64,000 bases of DNA from Ascarosepion bandense (GCA_037127315.1 JBBBDQ010001610.1:62001-126000), one strand, 5' to 3'. Shown: positions 1-11,339, counted from the first letter of the stretch. The notes: generated by a model not told the origin, from the sequence alone. A program made the numbers and translations.

Positions 1-1590
1 TACGGCAAATATCTTAAAACATATATAATTCATGTAATGAGGTTTCAATAAATATATTTTAGGTTTAAAAAACGAAAGTAACTGTGACATCGGATTTTAA
101 AAATATCAATAGCCAAAATTACAGAAAAGATCTTGAAATATTAAAAAGTAAATTTACTGAAAATTATCGTCATTGGCTTGAACCATCGCCTGCAGACCAC
201 TACAGAATCTCCTGCAACTTTTCTGGACAGTTCACTTTTTTAAGTTGGTGATTGCTGCCATAATTCTTGCCTTCAGATCATCTTTCTTGTAACAATGATT
301 TTCGTTGTTCTCTCACTCAACATGATACGATTCAACTGCTTTTGTGGCATGGTGCAGAATGCTGTTGCCAGACATACGGTTTTGCATCAGCCATTGTCTC
401 GACACAGAACTACACTACCAACTTAAATCACTTGATGTTGTCTTTCGAGTTCAGTCCAAGATCTTTCCCAAGACATTTAGAAGTTCTTTTCTCATCAAGT
501 TGATCAGAGTGAGTTTTACATACATTCATAATCACTATTCTACACATATAAATAAACTGAGCTGTTCTCATATTGAGAACCACTTGGAAATATTTGTATT
601 GAATGATCCGGCTGAAATGCCAATCAGTACATAATGCTATTTCCGAATTTCTAGTGAAATGAATTGTGTCATGGTGCTTTTTTCTCATAAAAAGGTGCCC
701 AACTGACCGTACTAGACTGTGAATTCATCAAAATCAATGTCTATGCATGAAATCGAAAATATAAAATAGCAACAATTTCCTCATCTCAACCTCTATATAC
801 AAGGCTAGGTCAAGTGTCTATATATATATATATAGGTTTGTGTGTGTGCGTATGTGTGTTTTTCGTGTATATGTGTGTGTGTGTGTGTGTGTTTGAGTGC
901 ATTTTGCATGTTCTTATTTCAGTATTGTGCATAAAATGTTTAAATGTTTGAAAGATTTTGTAATTAGATTATTTTGTATATTTTCATCCTTTCTTCCATC
1001 TCATTAATGTGTTAGGATATCATGGATATATTAACGCCTATAGTGGACTTTGAATAGTTGAGAATACCAATATATTTTCTCGCTTTTCAAGCACTCCGTT
1101 AATAATAATAATACTACTCTAATAATGCTACTGTAATATTGTTCTGAATTCACTTCTTATTATTTATCGAATGGACATATAGAAACAACACTAAAACAAT
1201 CATTAACATAACATAAGCATTTATGGAAACTAATGGGAATCAATGGCTCACTTTCATATTTCGTTTAAGACAACTAACATTAGAGAAAACTAAGTTCCAC
1301 ATTGTTAACATGTGTCACTAACTATCTTCATCAGTACATAGATTCCAAATGAACTGAAAGTATTGTGCAAAGAGAGAAAAGCAAAATTAGTGGAGAATCG
1401 GGAGAAGCCTTTCTTTCGTCAACATGAGAAAAAAAATCTCATAATAACAGTGATTCCTCGGAAACACTGTGTGTTTGGACTCTACTCTCGGCCACCCCGG
1501 TGTCTATTCCCTTCCTGCTCTCACTTTCTCTTTCTTTTTTCTCCCTGTCTTTCATTCATTGTCTCTCTCTCTCTCTTTCTCAGCCCCTCC
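1..1590. other. AT-rich DNA without recognised gene (unit 1 left part)
   Basis: Contains a (TA)n/(TG)n stretch near 822-892 and a CT-rich stretch near 1530-1590. Short open frames here are not supported by family resemblance or splice context. The same holds for 16219-17790, 32416-33990 and, shortened, 44871-45300. Confidence 0.5.
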
Positions 1591-1668
1591 TAAGAAAAGT
1601 AGAAAAGGTAGATTTTGGGGGAACAAAAATATATGCACGCATAGATATCTTCCAAATGCCTATCCCTG

Positions 1669-1679
1669 GGTTCGAATCC
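1669..1679 (+). promoter_or_regulatory. B-box-like GGTTCGAATCC (possible old tRNA-derived SINE)
   Basis: A perfect RNA polymerase III B-box consensus sits inside a T-arm-like hairpin (CTGG...CCAG). It recurs at 17873-17883 and 34074-34084 and is mutated (GGTTCAAATCC) in unit 4 at about 45350. I could not find a convincing A box 30-60 nt upstream, so this is at best a SINE relic. Confidence 0.25.
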
Positions 1680-2178
1680 AGTGTCCGTCTATATCCGTTT
1701 AACGTGTGTGCAAATAGAATCACTTACAGTGTTACAACGAAATAAAGATGTTTAAAAAGTTATTTAGTTTCAAGCGATTAATTTTTGATGTTCTTGAATA
1801 ATTTTTTTAGAGATAAATCATCAAATATTTTCATGCGTTGATTGAGATTAATCTGGGCTCACAGTTTAATAATATATTTGTTAAAGTCCACGAAATATAG
1901 ACCATTTGAGAAAGGACTGACAACTTTTCACAAATCACAGATGCTTTAGTAACACCAATAAATTAGAGACCCCAACATAACAAAAAAAAAAAATGGAATG
2001 AGAATTAACACTAATAAAAATTTCACACATTTTCCCGTCCAAATGAAATGTATATTTCATAAACAATATTTCTCTAAATTCACTGTCGGTGTCGAAATAA
2101 GTTTTACAAATCATTTGATATGTTAAAATCAGTGATAGAAATAAGGACAAAACGTTAAATTCAAATCAACAATCTACT

Positions 2179-2184
2179 TTTATT
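2179..2184 (-). promoter_or_regulatory. Poly(A) signal AATAAA, peptide gene copy 1
   Basis: AATAAA on the minus strand, 61 nt after the TAG stop. Cleavage is expected near 2160-2165. This supports the second coding exon being the last exon and the 57-aa product being complete. Confidence 0.65.
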
Positions 2185-2244
2185 TTGCACATTGAAATGT
2201 TACAATAGCAAATGAAAAGTAATCATGTCCAGTATTTCAATTGT

Positions 2245-2682
2245 CTATGACTCATTGCTGCCTTCAGCATCGGCATCGGCGGCAGCTTCTGTGACTGTCT
2301 CCTCAGTCACTTGAACATCTTCACCAGAACCTTCTTGCTGTTCCTCTGCGATGACGTTGCTTACTGAAAAGAAACAAAAACCTTATTATTAATATAATAG
2401 TTTTATTTAAAAAATATTTTTTTCACTGTAGAATGTAATAAGATTATTTAATAAGTTTGTTTTTATATTTGCAATATATATTCTACATATTAGATGAAAT
2501 CTTTTTCAGAATTTCTGAAAAGAACATTTTGGCCAAAGCAGTTACAATTCAGTTAAAAAATTTAAAAGAAAACTGATAAAATATGTAAAACATTTATGCA
2601 TGATTAAAATATATTAATTATTCGTACCTGCGAAGGAAGTGAACACGCAGAGAGCCAAAAGAAAGATGAGTTTTCCAGACAT
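2245..2682 (-). CDS. Acidic secreted micropeptide, copy 1 (57 aa, two coding exons)
   Basis: Coding exon 1 runs 2682 to 2628 and coding exon 2 runs 2363 to 2245, joined by a 264-nt intron with a GTACGA donor and a TTTTCAG acceptor. Translation begins MSGKLIFLLALCVFTSFA, a clear signal peptide. The phase-1 intron falls in Val19, at the end of the hydrophobic core. The most likely signal-peptidase site is after Ala24 (V-I-A before E-E). The remaining 33 residues carry 12 Asp/Glu, no Lys/Arg and no Cys, so the mature peptide should be very acidic and disordered. It has two S-x-E motifs (Ser31, Ser54), which are Fam20C-type phosphorylation sites, and an N-E-S sequon at the extreme C-terminus (Asn55). 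The ATG is the first in the exon and lies 6 nt after the splice acceptor. The stop is TAG, with AATAAA about 60 nt further on. Copy 1 differs from copies 2-4 at Ser16 and Val42. I recognise no family; the role (gland secretion, mineral binding, propeptide-like) is unknown. The structure is seen in sequence; secretion is inferred. Confidence 0.8.
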
Positions 2683-3237
2683 GATGATCTGTAAAAAATA
2701 TTCAAAATAATTAATAATATATAATAATGGTATAAAAAGTTTTGCAGGCCTCACTCATTCGCAATAGTTAAGGTAGTTATCTTGAATTTCTTTATAAGTA
2801 ATAACTAATATTTTTCATTATCATTTAGTAATTTTTAGGGCGAATATTAAATTGAAAGCATTATTGATTTTATTTATTATCTGTTAGCACGTGCTTACGT
2901 CAAAAAAGTAAATTGTCCTTTCCGGCCATATCCGGTAAATATCTAAATATATGACTTCGATTATCATCTGCTGTAATGTTGGACATTTAGTTGAAGTAAT
3001 CAATAAACGTTCAGCGTGGGAAAGCAGAGCCGGGTTCAATTTCTTATCAGGTTAGTGTCATTCATTTACGCAGAAATTTCTTAAGACTCCCATTGACCGA
3101 AATGAGATATGAACGATGAATCCTGTCACATACGTAGCTACCAATCAAAAATTTGTCTAATGCAGTACAAGAATGAACTATTTCTCCATATATATCGAAT
3201 CTGTGAAAAGTTGACGTTAAATACAGAATACACACAC

Positions 3238-3248
3238 CGCGCGCGCGC

Positions 3249-3284
<36 letters not shown>

Positions 3285-3306
3285 AAACACAAACACACAC
3301 ACACAT
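3238..3306. repeat. CG/CA microsatellite in intron 1, copy 1
   Basis: Alternating purine-pyrimidine tract: (GC)n followed by (AC)n with AG/AA interruptions, inside intron 1 of the peptide gene. Such tracts can adopt Z-DNA. Apparent open frames across it are artefacts of the repeat. Confidence 0.9.
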
Positions 3307-3466
3307 GATATTCATTGATTTGACTTAAAATGTAATTGGTTAAGACATCAGAGATATAAACCTTCACAAAATTCAGATTACTATTTTATCAAAACTGTGT
3401 GAATATAAAATTGTTCACAAATGTAAATGTAAAGAAATAGCTATAAAAATAATTGTATTGACTTAC

Positions 3467-3535
3467 TTTGTGGTGCTGTGTTGTGGGAACACAAATTGAC
3501 GATTGATTCAACAGGTGAACGTTGCCAAAGAAAGT
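3467..3535 (-). other. 5' non-coding exon, peptide gene copy 1
   Basis: Predicted first exon of 69 nt, from the initiator A at 3535 to the A at 3467 before a GTAAGT donor (3466-3461). It has no ATG. It splices to the exon starting at 2688 through a 778-nt intron ending in a TTTTTTACAG acceptor. That intron contains the CG/CA microsatellite at 3238-3306. Confidence 0.65.
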
Positions 3536-3566
3536 GACTTAGATGTGAGAGAGCCCGATTTTTATA
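3531..3566 (-). promoter_or_regulatory. TATA + initiator core promoter, peptide gene copy 1
   Basis: On the minus strand TATAAAAA occupies 3566-3559, and a perfect initiator match (TCACTTT, YYANWYY) occupies 3537-3531. The presumed start A at 3535 is 31 nt from the first T of the TATA box, the canonical spacing. The same arrangement recurs in all four copies. TATA-initiator promoters usually drive high, tissue-restricted expression. Confidence 0.7.
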
Positions 3567-4539
3567 GCAGAATATCTACGTGACTTACTTTAATTCCCTT
3601 TGTTGCCTTCTGAAAGGATTAGTACTTTTCAATAAAGAATTCTCGTTGGAATGTTAAGTAGGGGTTTAATCTTTATTTCTTTATGACAAAAGTATGTTTT
3701 AGTTCATTTCATATTTCAAATAATTTGTTAATGATCTTTTCATGCCAAGTTTATTTATTTTTGCTTAAATATTGACTCGCCACCAGCCTTTGTCATTTAT
3801 TAAGATTTATTTTACAAAAGGCATTTTAAGTATTTCGTATTTATTCTTAATCGGGTATTTTTCAATGTGTGTCTATGTTAATACGTCATTAACCTTTAAT
3901 GAATTGGATTTACGAAAGCACAGTTAAGTGTTTTTGTTTTGAAAATTCTAAATTGCAGTATATATTTGATCCTCAGATAAGAAGATTCGAAAAGGTCTTC
4001 TCGTTTAGACTTGTCAAAATATGATGAAATATTTGATTTAGTTATTTTGCAGATTTAATTATTGAAAGACTAACAAAAAGTCAAATATCTTTTAACTTAT
4101 TCGATATTTCAACGAAACTTGCTTACATCTTTTGCTGTTTAGCAGATTTTTATATTAACTTTTCATTCCTCATCATATTTTGATTGATATTCGTTGCCAA
4201 ATTCTTAACTATTCATTATTAGAATGCCTTTCTCCCAGAGGTTATTCAAAGACTTTTTATTCAACGATCATGCTGACGTCGGCAGATGATTCAAAACCTT
4301 GAGCTTTGACTCCTTGTACATACCGTGGTTCTTGAAGATATTAACGATCATGGCTCTCCGCGACATTCTTATGTTCTTTTAGCGCTTAAAAACTTTTGTC
4401 TTTTCAATATTAATCCAACTCCTGGTTCCGTCATTTATTTACACGATCTCGATAATATTGTTTCATACTGTTTCTTTCTGTTCCTCTTTCTTTCCAATAA
4501 ATTTACCGCCAATGTTTTCGATCCTTCTTTCTCATATTT
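3567..4539. other. Upstream region of peptide gene copy 1
   Basis: About 1 kb of AT-rich DNA upstream of the TATA box, conserved with scattered changes in units 2, 3 and 4. No coding sequence is seen. It would hold any proximal enhancer of the peptide gene, but I can point to no specific site. The equivalents are 19759-20734, 35965-36940 and 47210-48183. Confidence 0.4.
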
Positions 4540-4829
4540 TGTTGGGACTCCCGCGCCTATTAGGCTATAATGGACTATTCCATTACTATGTAAAGTAATG
4601 GTGGCATCTACGCACGGGAGTGTGCCGAGCAGCCGAAACACAAGTCAGTCGTAGACTTCCGGTGACGACCCGGAAGTACCCATGGCTCATACTACGTCTT
4701 ACGACGGTTGGGACGATTAACCTTTATTCTTGTATTGGATACTAATAACCTTTGTAAATACTATCTTCACGGAATACAACAATTAACTTATTGTTGTTGC
4801 GTATATTTATTCTTACTCACGACATAACA
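4540..4829 (+). mobile_element. Solo LTR, unit 1
   Basis: A 290-bp block starting TGTTGGGACTCC and ending GACATAACA (TG...CA, short inverted TGTT/AACA). It is flanked by TATTT and TATCT, a 5-bp target duplication with one mismatch. Unit 4 (48184-48188) and unit 5 (58381-58385) have a single TATCT and no insert. Length, ends and duplication size fit a solo LTR of a Gypsy-type retrotransposon. The strand is nominal because no internal region is present. Confidence 0.7.
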
Positions 4830-5065
4830 TATCTAAATCTCTAACTGATATTAAGTATAAATATCGTCTTCATTTTCATTTTTCTTAAAACAAAGAAATA
4901 TCTATAGTATTCCCAGCACTCCTCTGTAAAAACACATTCCTGGTTTTACGAAATTAAAGATTATGGCCAAAATTGGTTTTATTAGTTGAACGCAAAATTT
5001 ATTGGAAAGTGTAAATAATCAATTATCTTTCCCACCATTTTGCTCACCCATTTGATAAAAAATGC

Positions 5066-6188
5066 TATTCCTCAATACCCCCACTAATGAACGTGGTTGC
5101 AGTCCTCACCTCCTCGGCGGACAAGGCTGAATGCTTTGCCCGTAGATTCTCGACCAATTCGTGTCTTGATTTGTCTAGAGTCCAGACACCCGATTTCCCA
5201 TCTATAAATGAGGCCCATTTGAATGACGTCCACATCACGCCCTCGCTGATTTCTAGCATAATATCAAAACTTGACCCTCACAAAGCGAGTGGTGGGGACG
5301 GAATCCCAATCATAGTTTTGAAGAAATGTGCCCCTGAACTCTCCACTCTCCTTTCTAAGCTCTACAACATCTTCTTCTCTGGTTCCAATATTCAAAGAAC
5401 TGGTGAGATCCTCGGACCCCGCAAATTGCCGCCCTATCAGCCTTCTTCAGATCTTCGGCAAAGTGTTCGAAGCCATTATCAAGGCTGAGGTCGTTCAGTA
5501 TCTCACGGCCCACGAGCTCCTATTGGACAAACAGTATGGCGTCCGCTTCACCAGGTCTACTGCTGATATGCTAACGACCATCACCGAGTATATATACCAG
5601 GTTCTCGACAAGAATGGTGAAGCCCGAACTGTCGCCGTGGATATCGCTAAAGCATTCGACAGAGTATGGCATGCCGGCCTTCTACGGAAACTGCGAAGCT
5701 ACGGCATAACTGGACTTTTGTTGGACTTAATCCAGCCATTCCTCTCCAACCGCACACTGAAGGTGGTTTTAAAAGGACATGCCTCCCAGAACTACCCTAC
5801 AAACGCGCGTGTCCCCCAAGGCTCTATCCTACGTCCGACGCTCTTTCTAACCTACATCAATGTTCTCCCCGATGCCATAAGATCACAAGCAGGCATGTAC
5901 GCCGATGATACCACAGTATACGCTCTCCTCGATCAAAAATCTGTTGTTGATGACAAGGCGAACCTCGCGGCTGAGCTTGAAAAGGATCTCCAATCCGTGG
6001 TGGATTGGGAAAGGAAATGGCTCGTAAAATTCAATTCTTCCAAAACGAAGCCGCTGTCAATTCACCACCACAGACTACCGCACCTCCCTCCCATTAGCAT
6101 GGAACAGGCATGCCTCCCAGTGAGTAAAACACTTCGCGTGCTTGGCCTGACACTCCCAGCGGACCTCAATTGGAATGACTACGTCGAA
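5066..6188 (+). pseudogene. LINE-A reverse transcriptase fragment, unit 1
   Basis: 5'-truncated, internally and 3'-deleted copy of the APE-type LINE seen intact at 62465. The frame from 5087 encodes the pre-RT linker (DPHKASGGDGIP motif). After a 38-nt deletion and a frameshift near 5390, the frame from 5328 carries the RT palm. Motif A is VDIAKAFDRVWH, motif B reads RVPQGSILRP (Gly changed to Arg), and catalytic YADD is at 5898-5909. It ends at 6188 where a deletion joins it to flanking DNA. Known: such polymerases prime reverse transcription at a nicked target. This copy is dead. Confidence 0.85.
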
Positions 6189-7155
6189 GATTCAAAAAAT
6201 ATTTTCAAAGTATTTCAAAACTTTTAGATGTTGGGCTGTTACGCTATAAATTTAAGACTATATTTACAAATAGAAAATTGGAAATTTTAACACAAATCAT
6301 CGAGCCATCGCATTTTTACAATAATTGTTAAATGTTTAATTATTTGAAGTTTTTGTTTTTTTTTTTGCTTGTGGTAATTTCTGTGTGTCCATGAAAAAGT
6401 CATGTGTCTCGCGGTTTCTTACCGGAAATAATTTTGAAAATTTATAAATTCCAGTCGCCATACACCTATCTTTCCCCACAACTGTCGAGCTGTCATCAAT
6501 CTGTCAAATACAAGAAAATGGCCAGAATGCACAACACTGTCTATGAGAAATAATTTTATTCTCAATTTTATGCTATAAACAAGTAATACTTGTGTAAATC
6601 AGATTAATTCAACATTAAATTTGCTAATGTTCTAAAAATTATATGTTACAGATTTATATTATATTTTGAAAGTTTTAAAACCAAGAATTGATATTTTTTT
6701 CATATGCTACAATCGAACATAAACAGGAGAAAATTTGAAAAATTAAAAAAAAATTGCAAACTTTTAGATTCTAATCAATAATATTTTTATTTGAACTACA
6801 CAAAAATATTTCACTTACTGGAAATAAAAAATTGAATCATTCACCTTTCAATAAAATCTAAAACAAAAGTTCCAAGAATCTTTTTCATTCTAAAAGTTCA
6901 AATTAAAAGTTGATTTTCGAAAATGAGTAGATATACCTTCTTAAGTTGTGTTAACTTCAATCAACTAAAAATCTAGCGTAAATTCCTAACAGATATTTCT
7001 CCGGTAGTTGCTTTAAGATATGTACGCAAAAGAAACTCTTTAACAGATTCGTCAGTCATCGAAATGATCAGTAATATTGGTAATACAATAAATTCAGGAA
7101 TCACTAATCTTATCAACTAAGGTAAAAATAAATCAGACAATAGAACTAAAAGCTA
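6189..7155. other. AT-rich intervening DNA, nothing recognised
   Basis: Anonymous sequence between the two LINE-A fragments, present in every unit (22384-23349, 39282-40390, 48410-49110, 58620-59520). A 150-bp patch around GTCATGTGTCTCGCGGTTTC looks better preserved, but its frames are broken differently in each unit. Confidence 0.4.
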
Positions 7156-7586
7156 TTTTTTTTTTATAAGCGTTTCTCCCCGAGCAAGGCATGTCAATGC
7201 CACTACTGCGCAGGGGGCTACGTAGAGTGGAGAAAGGCTGATTAAGTATAGGAAATGTCAGAGGGTGGGTGATAGGCGGGTAAGGATACTGAGAATGAGG
7301 GTTGGGTAGATGAGAGTGTTCTGAGAATAGTTGGGAGTTAGTGTGATAGGAGGTGTCTAATGACCCTACATTTAAACACGTAGAGATTGTAGCTGTCGGG
7401 AAAGCAGAGTTGTGGAAGGGAGTTCCACAGGCGGGAAGCGCGAGAAATGAATCTGTTGGAGTAGAATTTACGGTTACATCTTATTTGTGTAACTGTAAAT
7501 GGGTGGGACCTAGTTGCTAATCAAGTATCTCGTGTAAATTCGTGCTTAGGCGGCACCAGTGATTAAGCTATCGGAGCAGAAGCCAT
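7156..7586 (-). pseudogene. Antisense LINE-A 3' end, unit 1
   Basis: The reverse complement matches the last part of LINE-A (compare 38911-39280): C-terminal coding remnant, 3' UTR and an A tail seen as T10 at 7156-7165. It is diverged from the sense copy upstream, so it is an independent older insertion. No open frame remains. Confidence 0.75.
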
Positions 7587-9835
7587 CTATGAGACTATAA
7601 AGACAAAACAAGATTTTTCAAACCGATGTAAAACATTTTACAGGGAAAGTGGTAAGACAAGAATTGAAATGACCATCCCTCCACAGAAATAGAAGACATT
7701 TCTAGGAAAACAATATGGGCTTGCCCTAAAAAACATAAAGAAGCAGACTGGATTGCGCAAGTGATTGATCGAATGAAAAATAAATCAGAAGAGACATGAG
7801 CTGGAATCAGAGTAGAGGATGTTAAATGTAAACTGAAAAACCACACAACTGAACATTTCCAGGAATAAATAAAATTCCTAAGTTTTGGATATATTATTTT
7901 AATTCAGCATATAGAACTCTAGACAAAATCTTCAAGAAATGATTAACAATTCCACTAAACTTCCTGCATGGATGACCAAAGGAATTACCTTTCTTCTACC
8001 CGGGATTAGTGACACAAATAATCCGAAAAACTACAGACCAGTTTCATGCCTTCCAACAACACACAAATTATTAACATCTGTTTTACCAAACATTTACCAA
8101 ACTGTTTTACCAAACATTGGAAAGAAATGATATGTTACAGCTTGAACAAATAGAGTGCAAACATAGCTGTTACAGATGTAAACACCAATTATTTATTAAC
8201 ATGATGATTTTGGAAACCTGCTTTGATGCAAAGATAAATCTTTGTACTGTCTCGATAGAATATCGTAAAGCATTCAATAGTGTATTACTGGAACTTTAAG
8301 ATTTTAATTATGTACAAGGTATCACCAGTCATGACCAATTTCATCAAACAATGTATGTTGACATCGAAAACAACTCTTTACCTCAATCATATAAATGTAA
8401 CCTATAAGTCTGGTAAATTAAACAACAGGGGTATGTCTCAATGTGTCTCTTTGTCTCTCTTATTATTTTGCTTATCAGTAATAGCATCAACCAGTCAACT
8501 TAACAAGAAATAATGTGGTTATAAAATAGCCCCCCTCCCGCCAAAAAAAATAAGCAATCTATTTTACATAGGTGATGTAGGTTGTATGGTAAGAATGACA
8601 ATGAGCTAGAACGAATTCTGCAAACTGTAAAATACTTCAGTGAAGATATTGGAAGAAATTTCAGTCTGAATAAATGTACTAGAGCTACAATTCTACGGGG
8701 ATCACTACAACAAACCTGGTAAATTGGCTTGGACCATGCTGTAACGATAAAAGTCTTAGTGCAAGAAGAAGTTACATATTTTTAAATGAGGGTGAAAAAA
8801 TTCGCCAAAAAAAAAAAAAAAATGAAAGAAATAGTGCGTAAAGAGTACTATACAAGGCTACTACTGATATTAAAAACTGAACTGGATTCTCAAAACAGAT
8901 TTATGGACATCAATAACCTTGCCATCCAAGTGGTTCAATACAGCCTCAAAATATTGCCCTGGACTCTAAACGATATCAGATAAAAATTCTAAGACAAGAA
9001 AGCATCTTTCTAAACATAAGATACATCATCCAAAGGCTGACGTAGACCGCATATACATACCCACGTAAAAAAGGAGGAAAGAATATTATTGCAGCAAAAA
9101 TATGAAAAAAAAAGCCAAGGATGAATCTCTTGACCTTATGAAACAACGCTGGCAAGAGAAACATCTGCATATCCACAACTTATATCTAAAACCCAATGTT
9201 TATAAAGTTAATACACATCGATGGTTACTTGTATCTGGATTAAAATCTGAATCTGATGTCTTTATTCTTTCTGCGCAAGACGAAAGTCTTCTCACTAGGA
9301 ACATTTAGGCAAATATTTTACATAATAATGTGGATTCAAAATGCAGGTTCCGTGATAAATACCATGAAACAGTAGACCATCTAATCTCAGGATGTTCTGT
9401 ACTTGTCATAATTTAATATGAAAATCATCACCATTGGGTAAGATAATATTTATATAGGACAATGTGCAAACACTATGGAAATATATAAACAAATACTGGT
9501 ATAAACATCACCCAGCACCAGTTACAGAAATGAAATAGCCCTGACGTTATTTTTAAAAACCAACCAAAAAAACATACTGCTTATTAATTGATATGGATTG
9601 TCGAGCGGATTGTAATATAAAAATATATAGAAACCTGGAAATTGAAAGAGAAAAATGTAGAAATTGAAAACAAGTATCGTAACGGTGAGTGTGGGTTCAC
9701 TTGAAATGATAAAGAAATGGAACAAAAAACACATTGAATGTATTCCTGCAAACCCCAGCTTAAGAGATATGCAAAAATTGTCTTGTTAAGTACAGCCCAC
9801 AGACTGATGAGAACTTTTTCTCTGCAACGCTAGGG
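7587..9835 (+). pseudogene. Decayed R2-like LINE (LINE-B), unit 1
   Basis: Translation in shifting frames gives a recognisable non-LTR retrotransposon. It has a linker with KKHKEADWIAQVIDRM, then WMTKGITFLLP and NPKNYRPVSCLPT. The RT motif A region reads SIEYRKAFNSV. A mutated motif C (YIGD instead of YIDD) lies near 8563. A C-terminal segment has a C...H...C arrangement (KYHETVDHLISGC, about 9360-9400) and a GSLEMIKKWNKKHIE tail. The C-terminal knuckle resembles the R2/R4/NeSL group, known for a restriction-like endonuclease; assignment to that group is inference. Many stops; about 190 bp present in units 3 and 4 is missing near 9075. Confidence 0.7.
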
Positions 9836-10639
9836 TTGTTAGGGAGATAAAAAAAATATGAAAGCCCTGTGAATTTTTTTTTTTTGTATTGAAAAAAAAA
9901 TTCTCCAACATTAATCTTCTCTAAAAAAAAATTCCATATAGAATTATATATTTCATCTTCAGATTAGAAAATGTCAAGAAGAAATATTTGATTTCGATAT
10001 TTTACAGATATAATTATTTATCTAGATATAAATATATATTTTTACTTATTCGATATTTCAAAGAAACTTGTTTTTATTTATTTGTTGTTTGTCAGATTTT
10101 TATAATTAACTTTCATTTCTCACCAAATTTTTATTAATAGTCGTTGCCAAATTCTTAACTATCGCTTATTAGATTGCCCTTTTTGCAAATATGATTAAAG
10201 ATACTTGGCGATCATGCTGACGACGGCATATGATGTAAAACTTGAAATGTGACTCATTGTATGTGCCGTGATCATTGAAGACGTTAACGATCATGGCTCA
10301 CCGCAACATTCTTATCTTTCATAGCGCTGAACAACGTGTGTCTTTTTAATATCTATCCAACTCCCTGTTCCGACATTTATTTACACCATCTAGTTGTTGT
10401 TGTTTCATACTATTTCCCTCTGTCCCTCTTTCTTTCCGATATATTTACTGCTTAAAATTTTCATCCTTCTTTCTCATTTCTAAATTTCATGGCTTACTGA
10501 ATTTAAGCATAAATATCATTTTCATTTCCATTTTTCTTAAGACAAAGGCATATCTATAGTATTCCCAGCACTCCTCTGTAGAAACTTATCCCTGTTGCTT
10601 TAATTTATTTGTTTCTTTTATGAAAGTTGTCCATCAATC
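9836..10639. other. AT-rich intervening DNA, internal old duplication
   Basis: No gene. The stretch from about 9940 to 10600 resembles 3960-4530 plus 4835-4930 of the same unit (shared GATCATGCTGACG, CATTCTTAT and TATAGTATTCCCAGCACTCC landmarks). It is therefore a diverged internal duplicate lacking the LTR. The equivalents are 26031-26834 and 50241-51027. Confidence 0.45.
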
Positions 10640-11095
10640 ATTGCCATATAGGAGTATTTATATTACATGGCAGTTCTGCACTCTTTTCTTTGATTCTAAT
10701 GAAACTGTCTTCTACTTCTTAACACTTTCTTTTAGTCTTTGAATGGTTATTTTTTTGCCATTCCAATGCGGTTTCAGATTTCTATGTCACATTTCTTGTG
10801 TCCATTAAAATAATTTCCAGATATTTAAATTTCTGTAATTTTTTGATTTTGACAATTCCAATTCGTGGCTTGGTCTTTTTTACTTGATGAGAAATACACA
10901 TTCTTTCTTCATACAATTTGTGATTAGTCCTTTCTTCTCGCTTTCCGTTACTAAATAGTTTTTGGGACACCTGTAGTTTTTTCCGTACATGTCATTAAAG
11001 AGGTGTTATTAGCGTATCTTAGGTTGTTAATATCGTGAACACCGATAATAAATTCTGGTAAAAACAAAGTTCTTCTTCCGTCGTTTGAGAGCTTT
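10640..11095 (-). pseudogene. Antisense RTE-like LINE RT fragment, unit 1
   Basis: On the minus strand, 11050 to 10640 reads HDINNLRYANNTSLMT, a decayed RT motif C (YANN for YADD). It continues in another frame through a connection domain with KKLQKFKYLE and a DTRNVT segment. The order and wording match the endonuclease-reverse transcriptase group of RTE-like LINEs. Clade assignment is inference. Confidence 0.6.
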
Positions 11096-11339
11096 GATAG
11101 TGAGTAGAACTATCAAGGATCAATCAAATATTCACACATTGCTACACACTACAAATACCTATTATATATGAACACGAACTTCGTACATTTCCCTCTAGAT
11201 ATATGATGAAATTGATACAACCCAAACCGGTCACTCATTTAATATTGGCCTCAACAAAACCTTGAATTTCCTTATCGTTCTACATTTATCTCCAGATAAT
11301 ATTTACGTTTGTTGGTTACTAGTCTCGGTAATATTAATT

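Noticed and set aside
344..634. 96-codon frame conserved in units 1-3
   Set aside because: Conserved only because the units are recent duplicates. It has no signal peptide, domain or splice context and is lost in unit 4.
1669..1679. tRNA gene suggested by a perfect B box
   Set aside because: No A box or acceptor-stem pairing could be placed around it; kept only as a weak SINE hint.
3062..3367. Minus-strand frame of about 100 codons across the CA tract near the peptide gene (and its counterparts in units 2 and 3)
   Set aside because: It lies in intron 1, consists largely of Cys-Val repeats from the microsatellite, and changes length with the repeat.
4325..4641. Short plus and minus frames around the LTR edge
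   Set aside because: They straddle the insertion junction of the solo LTR and so cannot be an ancestral gene.
7595..7846. Minus-strand 83-codon frame
   Set aside because: Antisense to the R2-like LINE remnant whose plus-strand translation matches a known protein pattern.
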